From NCBI GenBank assembly GCA_016709875.1, contig JADJLZ010000009.1, positions 62,001-126,000 on the forward strand: a stretch of DNA of 64,000 nt, written 5' to 3'. Of the stretch, positions 1 through 8,674 are shown in pieces. A model generated the notes under the pieces. It was given only the letters and a program-made list of their open reading frames with translations. It searched no databases and was not told the DNA's origin. The position numbers and the translations under genes are program-made. Source of the DNA: Planctomycetota bacterium. GTDB taxonomy: Bacteria; Planctomycetota; UBA1135; GCA-002686595. The first letter of the stretch is position 1. The number at the start of each line of letters is the position of its first letter.

Positions 1-1246
1 GGGCATGTTCGTCGGCACGCTGAGCACGTCGAGCTCGTAGATCTTGAGGAACTCGCCCGCCTCGGTGATCGCCGTGCCGGTCATGCCGGCCAGCTTGTCG
101 AACAGGCGGAAGTAGTTCTGGTAGCGTGATCGTCGCCAGCGTCTGGTTCTCCTGGCGCGGCGGCAGGCCCTGCTTGACCTCGACCGCCTGGTGCAGGCCG
201 TCGGACCAGCGCCGGCCCTGCATCTTTCGGCCGGTGAACTCGTCGACGATGATCACCTCGCCGTTCTCGACCACGTACTCCTTGTCGAGCTGGTAGAGAT
301 TGTGCGCGCGCAGCGCGTTCTCGATGTAGTGCGGCCAGTCCTCGTGCGGCGGCTGGAAGAAGGTCGGCACGCCGACCATCTTCTCGGCCTCCTCGATGCC
401 CTCTTCCTTGAGCGTCGCCTGGCGTTCCTTCTCCTTGACCTCGTAGTGCACGTCCTTCTTGAGGGCGCGCGCGATCTCGTCGGCCTTGGCGTACTTGTCG
501 ATCGAGCCCGTCGCGGGGCCCGAGATGATCAGCGGCGTGCGCGCCTCGTCGATCAGGATCGAGTCCACCTCGTCGACGATCGCGAAGGAGAGGACCTTCT
601 GCACCTGGTCCTCCAGCCGATTCTTCATGTTGTCACGCAGGTAGTCGAAGCCGAACTCGCTGTTCGTGCCGTAGACGATGTCGCACAAGTACACCGGCTG
701 GCGTTCCCAGGGCGTCATGTCCGACTGGATCGCACCGACCGCGACGCCCAGGTAGTCGTAGATCGGTCCCATCCAGGCCGCGTCGCGCCGCGCGAGGTAG
801 TCGTTGACCGTGACGAGATAGACCGTCTTGCCACCCAAACAGTTGAGGTAGAGCGGCAGCGTCGCGACCAGCGTCTTGCCCTCGCCCGTGTACATCTCGG
901 CGATCGTGCCGCGGTGCAGGATCACCCCGCCCACCAGCTGCACGTCGAAGTGGCGCATGCCCAGCGTGCGCACGGAGGCCTCGCGCACCAGCGCAAAGGC
1001 GTCCGGGAGGAGGTCTTCGATGGTCGTCTCGCCCGCGGCGATGGCGGCCTTCCACTTGTTGGTCTGCTCGTGGAACTGCTCGGCCGAGAGCCCCTTGGCC
1101 CAGGGCTCCAGTTCGTTGATGCGCCGGACCAGAGGTTCGAGCTGGCGCACCACGCGCTCGTTGCGTGCGCCAAAGACGTTCTTCAGGCTGCGTCCGAGGT
1201 CGCTGCCGAACTTGCCGATCCGGTCTGTGAGTTGGTCCCAGTCCAT
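1..1246 (-). CDS. secA: Preprotein translocase ATPase SecA, N-terminal part, cut by window edge, apparent frameshift
   Basis: SecA is the ATPase motor that pushes unfolded preproteins through the SecYEG channel at the inner membrane. About 415 codons are visible, starting at the ATG of MDWDQLTDRIGKF. The N-terminal DEAD motor is clear: MRHFDVQLVGG, Walker A MYTGEGKT, TVNDYLARRDA, IVDEVDSILIDEARTPLI and the preprotein-binding region. The reading frame breaks near position 124. The coding strand reads ATC ACG C TAC CAG AAC TAC, where the family has ITYQNYFRLFDKLAGMTGT, so one extra C is present; translation resumes correctly in the next frame up to the window edge. SecA is essential, so an assembly or sequencing error is more likely than a pseudogene. 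The C-terminal half lies outside the window. Confidence 0.95.
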   Translation of the reverse strand, partial: MDWDQLTDRIGKFGSDLGRSLKNVFGARNERVVRQLEPLVRRINELEPWAKGLSAEQFHEQTNKWKAAIAAGETTIEDLLPDAFALVREASVRTLGMRHFDVQLVGGVILHRGTIAEMYTGEGKTLVATLPLYLNCLGGKTVYLVTVNDYLARRDAAWMGPIYDYLGVAVGAIQSDMTPWERQPVYLCDIVYGTNSEFGFDYLRDNMKNRLEDQVQKVLSFAIVDEVDSILIDEARTPLIISGPATGSIDKYAKADEIARALKKDVHYEVKEKERQATLKEEGIEEAEKMVGVPTFFQPPHEDWPHYIENALRAHNLYQLDKEYVVENGEVIIVDEFTGRKMQGRRWSDGLHQAVEVKQGLPPRQENQTLATITLPELLPPVRQAGRHDRHGDHRGGRVPQDLRARRAQRADEHA

Positions 1247-1490
1247 CGTGGTCCTGTCGGGCCGGGTGGAACCCCCGGCCGCCGTCCCCACCGAGCGGGG
1301 AGCGCCCGCGAGGGCAGCGAGGGTCCCCCCCACCCGGGCGAGGGCCCGGGGGAGAGGGCGAACATTAGAAGCCTCGGGCGGGATACATGGAAGCGCCGAG
1401 CTTGCAGGAAGCCTCCGTGACCGCCGGGGAGACTCTGGACTAGCGGCGCCGGCCTGGCACGCCATACTCCCCCTTCTCGAGAAATCCCCC

Positions 1491-3194
1491 ATGAACGCGC
1501 GCCTCCCTGCGGCTCTTGCCGCGACCCTCTTCGCCCTCCCCTGCTCGCTCGCCCAATCGCCGATCGAACGCACCAGCCTCTCGAGTTCGGGCCAGGAGCC
1601 GAACGCCGCGAGCTGGTCTGCAGGGCTCTCGGCCGATGGCCGCTTCGCGCTGCTGCTCTCCTACGCCTCGAACCTGGTGGCGAACGACACCAACGGCGGC
1701 CGCGACGTCTTCCTGCGCGACCGGCTGCTCGGGACCACCGAGCGCGTCAACGTCTCGAGCAGCGGGGCGCAGGCCAACGCCGCCGCGGTCGACTGCGCGC
1801 TCTCCGCCGATGGCCGCTTCGCCTGCTTCTCGAGCACGGCGACCAATCTCATCCCGAACGACACCAACCCCGCGAACGAAGACGTCTTCGTGCGCGACCT
1901 CGGCGTCGGCACGACCGAGGTCGTCAGCGTCGACTCCGCGGGCGTGCAACTCGCGGGCACGAGCTACTGGGGATCGCTCTCGGCGGACGGCCGCTTCGTG
2001 CTCTTCCGCAGCAACGCCGCGGTCCCCGCAGGCCTGCCCGTGTACCGCCTCTGGCGCCACGACCGGCAGACCGGGCAAACGGATCTCGTCGACCTGCTGC
2101 CCGCGTCCTACACGCGCCAGAGTTCGAGCAACTACCCGTCGATGAGCGCCGACGGCCGCTTCGTGGCCTTCCAGGTCCTGGCGCAGACGACCGGGACCTC
2201 GACCTACCGCGCGCGCATCTTCGTCTTCGACGCGCAGAGCGGCAGCGCGATCGAGGCCAGCACGAGCCCCGCGGGCGCGCCGGCGAACCTCGACTCGATG
2301 CAGCCGCTGATTGCCCCGGATGCCAGTGTGGTCGCGTTCCTGGGCTGGTCCTCGAACCTGGTGGCGGGCTTCACCCCGGACAACGCCGGCGCGCTCTTCG
2401 TGCACGACCTCGCGAGCGGTGCCAACGAAGTCGTCAGCACCGACTCCAGCGGCAACGTGTCGCACGGCTCGAACTTCTTCGTGCACGGCCTCTCGAATGG
2501 CGGTCGCTACATCAGCCTGGTCGGCCAGGGCAGCGCGCTCGTCACGGGCGACACCAACGCGAGCTGGGACGTCTTCGTGAAGGATCGCGTCAGCGGTTCG
2601 ACGCGCCGGGTGAGCGTCACTCCGAGCGGGCAGCAACTCGACGAGGGCGGATGGGACGGCTCGCTGACTCCGGACGGGCGCTACCTCTCGCTCTACACGA
2701 CCGCTGCGATGCTCGTCGCGGGCGACACCAACGGCGTCGAGGACAGCTTCGTGGTCGACCTGCAGCCCGCGGCGGCGCAGGTCTACTGCAGCGCGCTCGT
2801 CAATTCCCAGGGCTGCCTGCCCGCGATTTCGGGCACGGGCACGGCTTCGGCCAGCAGTGCACAGCCGTTCACGATCGCCTGCGTGGGCCTGCTCAACCAG
2901 CGGCCCGTGCGCATGGCGTACTCGGTCACTCCCGCGGCGATCGTGTTCCAGGGCGGGTTGCTGTGCATCGACCAGCCGATCACGCGTCTGGTAGCGCAGT
3001 CCTCGGGCGGCAGCGCGAGCGGCACGGACTGCAGCGGGGTGTTCAACTACGACTTCAACCCGCGCATCCAGTCCGGTCTGGACCCGCGCCTTGTGCCCGG
3101 CACGCTCGTGTGCGCGCAGGTCTTCGCGCGCGATCCGCTGGCGGCGGGCGGGTACTCGCTCAGCGCCGGTCTGGCGTTCAGCGTGCAGCCCTAG
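1491..3194 (+). CDS. Secreted WD40-like (PD40/TolB-type) beta-propeller protein
   Basis: A 567-residue exported protein with an N-terminal signal peptide (MNARLPAALAATLFALPCSLAQ). The first ATG preceding a signal peptide was chosen; the open frame extends further upstream only over non-coding sequence and the antisense of secA. The body has about eight repeats of about 60 residues with the recurring pattern LSADGRF(A/V) ... NLV.(N/G)DTN ... D(V/I)FVRD, typical of PD40/TolB-like propeller blades. A cysteine-containing C-terminal module of about 130 residues begins YCSALVNSQGC and ends in FSVQP; similar YCS..NS starts occur in another secreted protein of this window (24181-25854). Function is unknown: probably extracellular or cell-surface. 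It converges with the response-regulator gene, and both stop codons share one CTAG. Confidence 0.8.
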   Translation: MNARLPAALAATLFALPCSLAQSPIERTSLSSSGQEPNAASWSAGLSADGRFALLLSYASNLVANDTNGGRDVFLRDRLLGTTERVNVSSSGAQANAAAVDCALSADGRFACFSSTATNLIPNDTNPANEDVFVRDLGVGTTEVVSVDSAGVQLAGTSYWGSLSADGRFVLFRSNAAVPAGLPVYRLWRHDRQTGQTDLVDLLPASYTRQSSSNYPSMSADGRFVAFQVLAQTTGTSTYRARIFVFDAQSGSAIEASTSPAGAPANLDSMQPLIAPDASVVAFLGWSSNLVAGFTPDNAGALFVHDLASGANEVVSTDSSGNVSHGSNFFVHGLSNGGRYISLVGQGSALVTGDTNASWDVFVKDRVSGSTRRVSVTPSGQQLDEGGWDGSLTPDGRYLSLYTTAAMLVAGDTNGVEDSFVVDLQPAAAQVYCSALVNSQGCLPAISGTGTASASSAQPFTIACVGLLNQRPVRMAYSVTPAAIVFQGGLLCIDQPITRLVAQSSGGSASGTDCSGVFNYDFNPRIQSGLDPRLVPGTLVCAQVFARDPLAAGGYSLSAGLAFSVQP

Positions 3195-4042
3195 TTCGAC
3201 TCCGCGGACGGGGTGCGATTCTCGAGCATCTTGCTGATGATCGGGAAGAGCGCCTCGCGCGGATAGGGCTTGCGCAGGAAGCCCGTGGCGCGCGGCATGT
3301 GCGCCAGATCGATCGAGGAAGCGGTCGCGAGCAGCACCGGCAGCGTCGCCGTGCGCGGGTTGCCGCGGATGCGCGCGAGCACCTCCTCGCCGTCGAGCTC
3401 CGGCATCGAGTAGTCGAGCAGGATCAGGTCGGGCAGCGGATTCTGCTCGAGGCGCTCGAGCACGGCCTTGCCGTCGTAGGCGAGCTCGACGTCGTAGCCG
3501 CGTGCCTCGAGCAGCGCGCCCAGGCCGCGGCACACGTCCGTCTCGTCGTCGACGAGCAGCAGGCGGTGGCGCTTCTTGCCCTCGCGCTCGAACTGCGCGA
3601 GATGTTCGGCGATGCGGCGCAGGTCGCGGTTGGTCGGCAGTCCGGCCGCCGCCCAGGCGTCCTCGATCTGGTGCTTGAGCTCGCGGTTGTGGACGCGCAG
3701 CGCCTGCCAGGCCACGAAGTCGGGGTTGTCCGCTCGCACGTCGAGGTCGTCGTGGGTGTCCACGGAGAAAAAGTACTCGCGGTCGACGAGGTACTCCTGC
3801 ACGACGAACTTCATGAAGGGATAGCGCTTGTTGCCCAGGCGCAGCGTGTAGCGCGGAGAGAGCGGCCCCTCCTGCATCTGCACGCGCTCGAAACGCGTGA
3901 AGAGCTCCTCGAGCGTGCCCGCGTCCTCGAGGTCGCGCACGGTCACGCGCGGCCTTGGAAATTCCACTCCGGGCCAGGCGATCTCGAGGTAGATCGCGAC
4001 GGCGCGGCGAACGTGCGCGGGCGTGATCTCCTCCAGACGCAT
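3191..4042 (-). CDS. Response regulator with uncharacterised N-terminal domain and C-terminal receiver domain
   Basis: A 283-residue cytoplasmic protein. Residues 1-155 form a domain I do not recognise, with no DNA-binding motif seen. Residues 158-275 are a CheY-like receiver domain: LLLVDDE with the acidic pair D165/D166, the phospho-acceptor D210 in LILLDYSMPELDG, T240 in LLATAS, and K258 in FLRKPY. The output is therefore unusual because the receiver is C-terminal and no effector domain follows it. It lies 19 nt downstream of pyrD on the same strand and is probably cotranscribed with lspA and pyrD, although there is no obvious functional link. A partner kinase is not adjacent; the nearest kinase is the hybrid kinase at 37 kb. 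Confidence 0.85.
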   Translation of the reverse strand: MRLEEITPAHVRRAVAIYLEIAWPGVEFPRPRVTVRDLEDAGTLEELFTRFERVQMQEGPLSPRYTLRLGNKRYPFMKFVVQEYLVDREYFFSVDTHDDLDVRADNPDFVAWQALRVHNRELKHQIEDAWAAAGLPTNRDLRRIAEHLAQFEREGKKRHRLLLVDDETDVCRGLGALLEARGYDVELAYDGKAVLERLEQNPLPDLILLDYSMPELDGEEVLARIRGNPRTATLPVLLATASSIDLAHMPRATGFLRKPYPREALFPIISKMLENRTPSAESN

Positions 4043-4061
4043 GGGGTCCCCGGCCGCGCGC

Positions 4062-5084
4062 CTAGGAGCTCGCGGCTCCTCCCAGGGCGTTGGCCGCGTC
4101 GACGCCCTCGCGCGGCCCGCGAGCCGTGTTCGCGGGCGCAGGCGCGACCTTTTCGGAGGGCGAGGGCAGGCGCGGGATGCGCAGTGAGCCGATCAGCTCG
4201 CGCACGTCGGAGATGCCCGCACTCTCGAGCAGCGCGTCGAGCTCACCCGGCAGGCGCGCGAGCGTCGCAGGATCGCTGAAAGAGGCCGTGCCGACCTGCA
4301 CCGCGCTGCAGCCGGCGACGAGGAACTCGAGCACGTCCGCGGCGCAGGTGATCCCGCCGCAGCCCATGACCGGGATCTTGACGCTGCGCGCGCATTCCCA
4401 GGCACAGCGCAGCGCGATCGGCTTGATCGCCATGCCCGAGTAGCCGCCCTGCACGGTGAAGAGCCCAGGCGCGCGCGTGCGCCAGTCGATCTTCATGCCC
4501 AGCACCGTGTTCACCGCGGTGATGCCGTGCGCACCGCCGGCCTCGACCGCGATCGCGAGGTCGGAGAGGCGCGAGACGTTGGGCGAGAGCTTGGCGAGCA
4601 CCGGCTTGCGCGTCGCCGCGCGCACGCGCTCGATCACGCGCGCGGCCATCTTGGGATCGGTGGCGAAGGGCAGCTTGCCCTCCTGCACGTTCGGACACGA
4701 GAGGTTGACCTCGAAGGCGTGGATCGCGTCCTCGCCGTCGAGGATGCGCGCGAGTTCCTCGAAGTCCTCGACCTTCTCGCCGCCGATGTTGGTGATCACG
4801 CACGTGCCCGCGCGCGCCATCGCCGGCAGCACGTCGCGGCGGTAGGCCTCGACGCCCCGGTTTTCCAGGCCGATCGAGTTCAGGAAACCCGCCTCGGTTT
4901 CGCAGATGCGCGGCAGCGGATTGCCCGGCCGCGGCTTGAGCGTCACGGTTTTCGAGACGAGTCCGCCGAGCAGCGTCGGCGGGACGATGTGCTGCATCTC
5001 GAGTCCGTGCCCGAAGGTTCCGGAGGCCGAGAAGATCGGATTCCGCAACGCGAGCGTGCTGAACTCCACGGAAAGGCGCGCCAT
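4062..5084 (-). CDS. pyrD: Dihydroorotate dehydrogenase, class 1B-type catalytic subunit
   Basis: Oxidises dihydroorotate to orotate using FMN, the fourth step of pyrimidine synthesis. The 340-residue protein has the class 1 signature FSASGTFGHG, the active-site motif NLSCPNV with the catalytic-base cysteine at residue 130, the FMN-binding ITAVNT and the IPVMGCGGI region. The last 30 residues are an Ala/Pro-rich tail that the family usually lacks. The 1B assignment comes from overall similarity; an adjacent PyrK electron-transfer subunit is not seen. The gene sits between lspA and a response regulator on the minus strand. A -10-like TAGAGT lies 8 nt before the ATG, with no ribosome binding site, so a leaderless start is plausible. 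Confidence 0.93.
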   Translation of the reverse strand: MARLSVEFSTLALRNPIFSASGTFGHGLEMQHIVPPTLLGGLVSKTVTLKPRPGNPLPRICETEAGFLNSIGLENRGVEAYRRDVLPAMARAGTCVITNIGGEKVEDFEELARILDGEDAIHAFEVNLSCPNVQEGKLPFATDPKMAARVIERVRAATRKPVLAKLSPNVSRLSDLAIAVEAGGAHGITAVNTVLGMKIDWRTRAPGLFTVQGGYSGMAIKPIALRCAWECARSVKIPVMGCGGITCAADVLEFLVAGCSAVQVGTASFSDPATLARLPGELDALLESAGISDVRELIGSLRIPRLPSPSEKVAPAPANTARGPREGVDAANALGGAASS

Positions 5085-5092
5085 GCGCCTGC

Positions 5093-5098
5093 ACTCTA
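5093..5098 (-). promoter_or_regulatory. Putative -10 box of pyrD (leaderless-type)
   Basis: Coding-strand GCTAGAGT ends 8 nt before the pyrD ATG. The same GCTAnnnT pattern and spacing recurs at several other genes in this window. No convincing -35 hexamer or Shine-Dalgarno sequence was seen. This is an inference from pattern only. Confidence 0.45.
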
Positions 5099-5132
5099 GC
5101 CCTCGAATGCCGTCGTCGGCAATCGGCGTTCG

Positions 5133-5753
5133 TCAGCTCGCGGGCGCGGTCGGCTCGGCCGGGGTCCGGGTGAAGAGCCCGTTCAGCACCAGAATCGTCG
5201 CTCCGACGCTGATGCAGGAGTCCGCGACATTGAAGGTCGGAAAGTGCCAGTCCCAGACGCCGAAGTAGACGTCGATGAAGTCGCGCACGAGGCCGAAGGG
5301 GTGCCCCGAGCCCGCCTCGGCGAGGAACAGGTTGTCGTACAGGTTCCCCAGCGCCCCGGCGAGGATCAGCGTGAAGGCCATCGAGACCCAGGGCCGGCGC
5401 GGGGACGAGCGCAGGATCAGCCAGGCGACGAAGAGCGAGGCCGCGATGCGCCCGCCGATCAGCAGGTAGGGCATGTCGCCGAACTTGCCGAAGGCGGCAC
5501 CCGGGTTGCGCGAGAGCCGGAACGAGAACCAGTCGCCCAGCAGCGGATAGGTCCGGCAGCCGAACAGGCCGCAGGCGTGCCGGGGCAGTTGGCCCTCCAG
5601 CGGCTGCAGCCAGGCGAAGACCGCGGACTTGCTCCACAGGTCCGCAGCGACCAGCAGTGCGACCCACGCGAAGCGATTCAAGAGCACGGCCGCTCCGGGC
5701 CGGTCGTTCGCGGCGCTCTCCGTAGAGGCCACGGCGGGATCCGCTGCGCTCAC
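5133..5753 (-). CDS. lspA: Lipoprotein signal peptidase II
   Basis: Integral-membrane aspartyl protease that cleaves signal peptides from diacylglyceryl-modified prolipoproteins. The 206-residue protein has four hydrophobic segments and the two catalytic-Asp motifs, LGNLYDNLF and FNVADSCIS, which fit the family. It is a little longer than the usual 160-170 residues because of an N-terminal extension before the first membrane helix and a central loop. The GTG start overlaps the stop of the upstream dksA-like gene as GTGA, which supports this start and suggests translational coupling. Lipoproteins encoded in this window, such as the fucosidase and the sugar-binding protein, would be substrates. 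Confidence 0.92.
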   Translation of the reverse strand: MSAADPAVASTESAANDRPGAAVLLNRFAWVALLVAADLWSKSAVFAWLQPLEGQLPRHACGLFGCRTYPLLGDWFSFRLSRNPGAAFGKFGDMPYLLIGGRIAASLFVAWLILRSSPRRPWVSMAFTLILAGALGNLYDNLFLAEAGSGHPFGLVRDFIDVYFGVWDWHFPTFNVADSCISVGATILVLNGLFTRTPAEPTAPAS

Positions 5754-6115
5754 AAGAGCCCCTCTTCCTCCTTGCGCTGGCACTCGATGCAGTTGCGCGC
5801 GTGGGGCATCATCTTCAGGCGCTCCTTCAGGATCGGCTGCGTGCAGACCTCGCAAGCGCCGTAGCCGCCGTTGCGCAGGCGCTCGAGCGCCTGCAGCACC
5901 TCGCGCACCGTGTTCTCGTCGCGCTCGAGCAGCTGCAGGCTGAACTCCTGGAAGTAGCTGTCGGCCCCGCCCTCGCTGGAGGCGTCCTGCGGCAGCGCCT
6001 GCTCGCCGAGCGCCTCCTCCTCGAGCTTGTCGATGTCCCCCGTGAGGATCGCCAGCAGGCTCTTCAGGCGTGCCTCGTAGTCCTCGAGTTCCTTCGGAGT
6101 GAGCTTCTTCGTCAT
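5750..6115 (-). CDS. DksA/TraR-family zinc-finger protein
   Basis: A 121-residue cytoplasmic protein with an N-terminal helical coiled-coil region (residues 5-80) and a C-terminal four-cysteine zinc finger, C88-x2-C91 and C109-x2-C112. This is the layout of DksA/TraR/YteA proteins, which act in the secondary channel of RNA polymerase or bind elsewhere. The ATG giving MTKKLTPKELEDYE is preferred; the longer open frame upstream lacks family similarity. It is the first gene of a dksA-like/lspA/pyrD run. A TATGCT -10-like box lies about 84 nt upstream (6199-6204). Whether it is a true DksA working with ppGpp cannot be told from sequence; placement next to lspA is common for the YteA-like branch. 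Confidence 0.87.
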   Translation of the reverse strand: MTKKLTPKELEDYEARLKSLLAILTGDIDKLEEEALGEQALPQDASSEGGADSYFQEFSLQLLERDENTVREVLQALERLRNGGYGACEVCTQPILKERLKMMPHARNCIECQRKEEEGLL

Positions 6116-6284
6116 GGGGTGGGATCGGGAACCGTGCGAGGCGAACCGCGCCCCCGGAACGGGCGTTCGGGAGAGGGGCTCGATTTCGGAGGGCGAGGAG
6201 CATAGCGAGGGGCTCCCGAACCGACAAGCCGCGTCGGCTGGGTCTTGCGCGGACGTTCCCGGATCAGGACCCTCGACCTCCAGC

Positions 6285-7220
6285 GTGACGCACCCGCAGC
6301 GATCCCCTCCGCCCCCCGAGCTGCCCCCCGCGCTGCGCACGGGGCTGGCGGACTTCCTGGAGATCCTGCGCGTCGAGGCCGGCTCCTCCCCCACACGCTC
6401 GCGCGCCTACCGGCGCGACCTCGAAACGTTCCTGCGCTGGTGCGCGGAGCGCGGCTGCAAGACGCCCGCGAAGATCAGCGCGGCGCTGGTCCTCGACTGG
6501 CTGGAACTGCGCCGCGCGCAGGGCCGCGCGGAGGCCAGCGTCGCGCGCGAATTGGTCGCGATCCGCATGTGGATGCGCACGCTGGTGCGCGAGGGCCAGC
6601 TCGCCAAGGACCCGACCGCGCTGCTCGCCTCGCCGCGCCTCGCGCGCGCGTTGCCGACGACGCTCTCGGTCGAGGAGGTCGAGGCCCTGCTCGGCGTGTG
6701 CGCGGGCGAGGCGCCGCTCGAGCAGCGCGACCGCGCGCTGATCGAGCTGCTCTACGCCACCGGCGCGCGCGTCAGCGAGGCCGTCTCGCTGCGCACCGAC
6801 GCGCTCGAGCCGCGCCTGCGCGTCGTGCGCCTGTTCGGCAAGGGTTCGAAGATGCGCGTCGTGCCGCTGGGCGAAGAAGCGCGCCTGGCGCTCGAGCGCT
6901 GGATGGAGGGCGGGCGCCGGGTGTGCGTGCGCAAGGGCGACCCGCATCTGGTGTTCGTGACACGCTCGGGCGCCGGCATGTCGCGCCAGGACGCCTGGCG
7001 GCGCGTCGTGCTCGCCGCGCGCCGCGCGGGCATCGGCCGCGCGGTCTCGCCGCACACGCTGCGGCATTCGTTCGCCAGCCACCTGGTCGAGGGCGGCGCC
7101 GACCTGCGCGCGGTGCAGGAGCTGCTCGGCCACGCCTCGATCCGCACCACCGAGGTCTACACGCACCTGGACAGCGAGCACGTGACGAGCCTGCACCGCC
7201 TGTACCACCCGCGCGGGTGA
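6285..7220 (+). CDS. Tyrosine recombinase XerC/XerD family
   Basis: A site-specific recombinase of 311 residues, the normal length for chromosomal XerC/XerD, which resolve chromosome dimers at dif. An N-terminal SAM-like core-binding domain (about 12-100) precedes the catalytic domain, which carries the full set of residues: R162 (ARVSEA), K189 (GKGSKMR), H257-x2-R260 (HTLRHSF), LGHAS and nucleophile Y292 (EVYTH). The GTG start giving VTHPQRS was chosen to match family length; the open frame extends about 60 codons upstream over the divergent dksA-like start region. There are no attachment sites or phage genes nearby, so a housekeeping role is more likely than an integrase role. It cannot be assigned to XerC or XerD by eye. 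Confidence 0.9.
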   Translation: MTHPQRSPPPPELPPALRTGLADFLEILRVEAGSSPTRSRAYRRDLETFLRWCAERGCKTPAKISAALVLDWLELRRAQGRAEASVARELVAIRMWMRTLVREGQLAKDPTALLASPRLARALPTTLSVEEVEALLGVCAGEAPLEQRDRALIELLYATGARVSEAVSLRTDALEPRLRVVRLFGKGSKMRVVPLGEEARLALERWMEGGRRVCVRKGDPHLVFVTRSGAGMSRQDAWRRVVLAARRAGIGRAVSPHTLRHSFASHLVEGGADLRAVQELLGHASIRTTEVYTHLDSEHVTSLHRLYHPRG

Positions 7221-7222
7221 AC

Positions 7223-8623
7223 TCAGGCCCGCACGCGCCGTTCGAGAGTCGCGAGCCCGTCGAAAGCCGCGCGCTTGTAGAGCACCGAGAGCGTCGGGAA
7301 GTTGAAGACCGTGTGGGCGAGCGTCTCGAGCGTGCCGCGAAGCTGCATCACCATCTGGCCCAGGTGCACGAGCTCGGTCGCCTTCTCGCCCAGCACGTGC
7401 ACTCCGAGCAGCACGCGGTCCGCGGGTCGGAAGATGAGCTTCAGCAGGCCATCGAGGTCCCCCACGATCTGACCGCGCGCGTTGTCGCGGTAGTGCGCGC
7501 GCCCGACGAGGTAGTCGAGCTTCTGCGCGCGACACTGCTCCTCGGAGAGGCCCACGTAGCCGACCTCGGGGATCGTGTACAGGCCGTAGGGCAGCGTCTC
7601 GTAGCGCATGCACGCCTGCGCATCGCCGAAGGCGTGGCACACGGCGAGGCGGCCCTGTTCCATGCCGGTCGAGGCCAGCGCGGGGAACCCGAGCAAGTCC
7701 CCCGCCGCGTAGACGCCGGGCACGCGCGTCTGGAAGTTCGCGTCGACCTGGATCCGGCCGCGCGCGTCGACCTCGACTCCGATCTTCTCGAGTCCCAGGC
7801 CCTCGACGTTGCTCTCGCGGCCCGCCGCGACGAGCAGCTTGCCCGCCGCGAAGCGCTTGCCCGCGCGCGTTTCGACCGCGACACCCGGACCGGGGACGTC
7901 GACGACGCGCAGCACCTCGTCCTCGAAGAGCAGCTCGATGCCCATCGCGCGGAAGCGCCGCTCGAGCAGCGCATACACCTCGTCGTCGAGGAAGCCCATC
8001 AGTCGCGGATGCGACTCGAGCAGCGTGACCTTGACGCCCAGGCAGGCGAAGACCGAGGCATATTCGCAGCCGATCACTCCGCCGCCGACCACCGTGAGCG
8101 TGTCGGGGATGCGCTCGAGCTCGAGGATCGTGTCCGAATCGACCACGTCGGGATCCTCGAAGGGAAAGCCCGGCGGGTGCCGCGGACGGCTGCCGGTCGC
8201 GATCAGGATCTTCTCCGCCGTCACGCGGCGCTCGCCGTCGAGCGCGAGCGTGTGCGCGTCGAGGAAGCTCGCGCTGCCCCGCAGCGTGACCACGCCCAGG
8301 CTGTGCAAGAGGTCGGTCAGCAGCGCGAGCTCGTTCTCGATCACGTGCCGCTCGCGCGCGAGGAACTGCGCCACCGAGATCTGCTCGCGCGAGAGACCGA
8401 GATCGACGCCGTCGAGCCCGCGCTGGTCGAAGCCCGAGAGGTGCAGCGCGGACTCGCGCAGCGTCTTCGAGGGCAGCGTGCCGGTATTGATGCCCGCGCC
8501 GCCGAGGTCCCTCGCGCGCTCGATCAGCGCGACGCGCTTCCCGCGCCGACCGCCCTCGACCGCCGCCATCGACCCGGCGGGGCCGGATCCGAGGACGGCG
8601 AGATCGTAGTCGTAGCTCGGCAT
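7223..8623 (-). CDS. sthA: Soluble (Si-specific) NAD(P)+ transhydrogenase
   Basis: A 466-residue flavoprotein that equilibrates NADPH and NADH. It has an N-terminal FAD Rossmann motif (LAVLGSGPAGSMAA), a central NAD(P)-binding GGGVIGCEYAS motif, YAAGDLLG, and a dimerisation domain ending FNFPTLSVLYKRAA. The two redox cysteines of dihydrolipoamide-type reductases are both replaced: the motif reads GGAGINTGTLPSK where those enzymes have C-x4-C. That loss, together with the FNFPT C-terminal motif in place of HPT, is typical of SthA and argues against a disulfide reductase. A TATGCT -10-like box is at 8636-8641. The stop lies 2 nt from the stop of the convergent Xer gene. Confidence 0.92.
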   Translation of the reverse strand: MPSYDYDLAVLGSGPAGSMAAVEGGRRGKRVALIERARDLGGAGINTGTLPSKTLRESALHLSGFDQRGLDGVDLGLSREQISVAQFLARERHVIENELALLTDLLHSLGVVTLRGSASFLDAHTLALDGERRVTAEKILIATGSRPRHPPGFPFEDPDVVDSDTILELERIPDTLTVVGGGVIGCEYASVFACLGVKVTLLESHPRLMGFLDDEVYALLERRFRAMGIELLFEDEVLRVVDVPGPGVAVETRAGKRFAAGKLLVAAGRESNVEGLGLEKIGVEVDARGRIQVDANFQTRVPGVYAAGDLLGFPALASTGMEQGRLAVCHAFGDAQACMRYETLPYGLYTIPEVGYVGLSEEQCRAQKLDYLVGRAHYRDNARGQIVGDLDGLLKLIFRPADRVLLGVHVLGEKATELVHLGQMVMQLRGTLETLAHTVFNFPTLSVLYKRAAFDGLATLERRVRA

Positions 8624-8674
8624 GCGCGGACGTCGAGCATAGCGATCAGGTCCTCGAAGGCGAGCCCGATCCGC

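Noticed and set aside
1..1246. secA as a pseudogene
   Set aside because: Only one single-base shift breaks an otherwise perfectly conserved essential gene, and three other genes show the same type of break.
6285..7220. The Xer-type recombinase as the integrase of the 2.85-kb segment
   Set aside because: It lies 12 kb away, has the length and context of a housekeeping Xer protein, and no att-like repeat is next to it.
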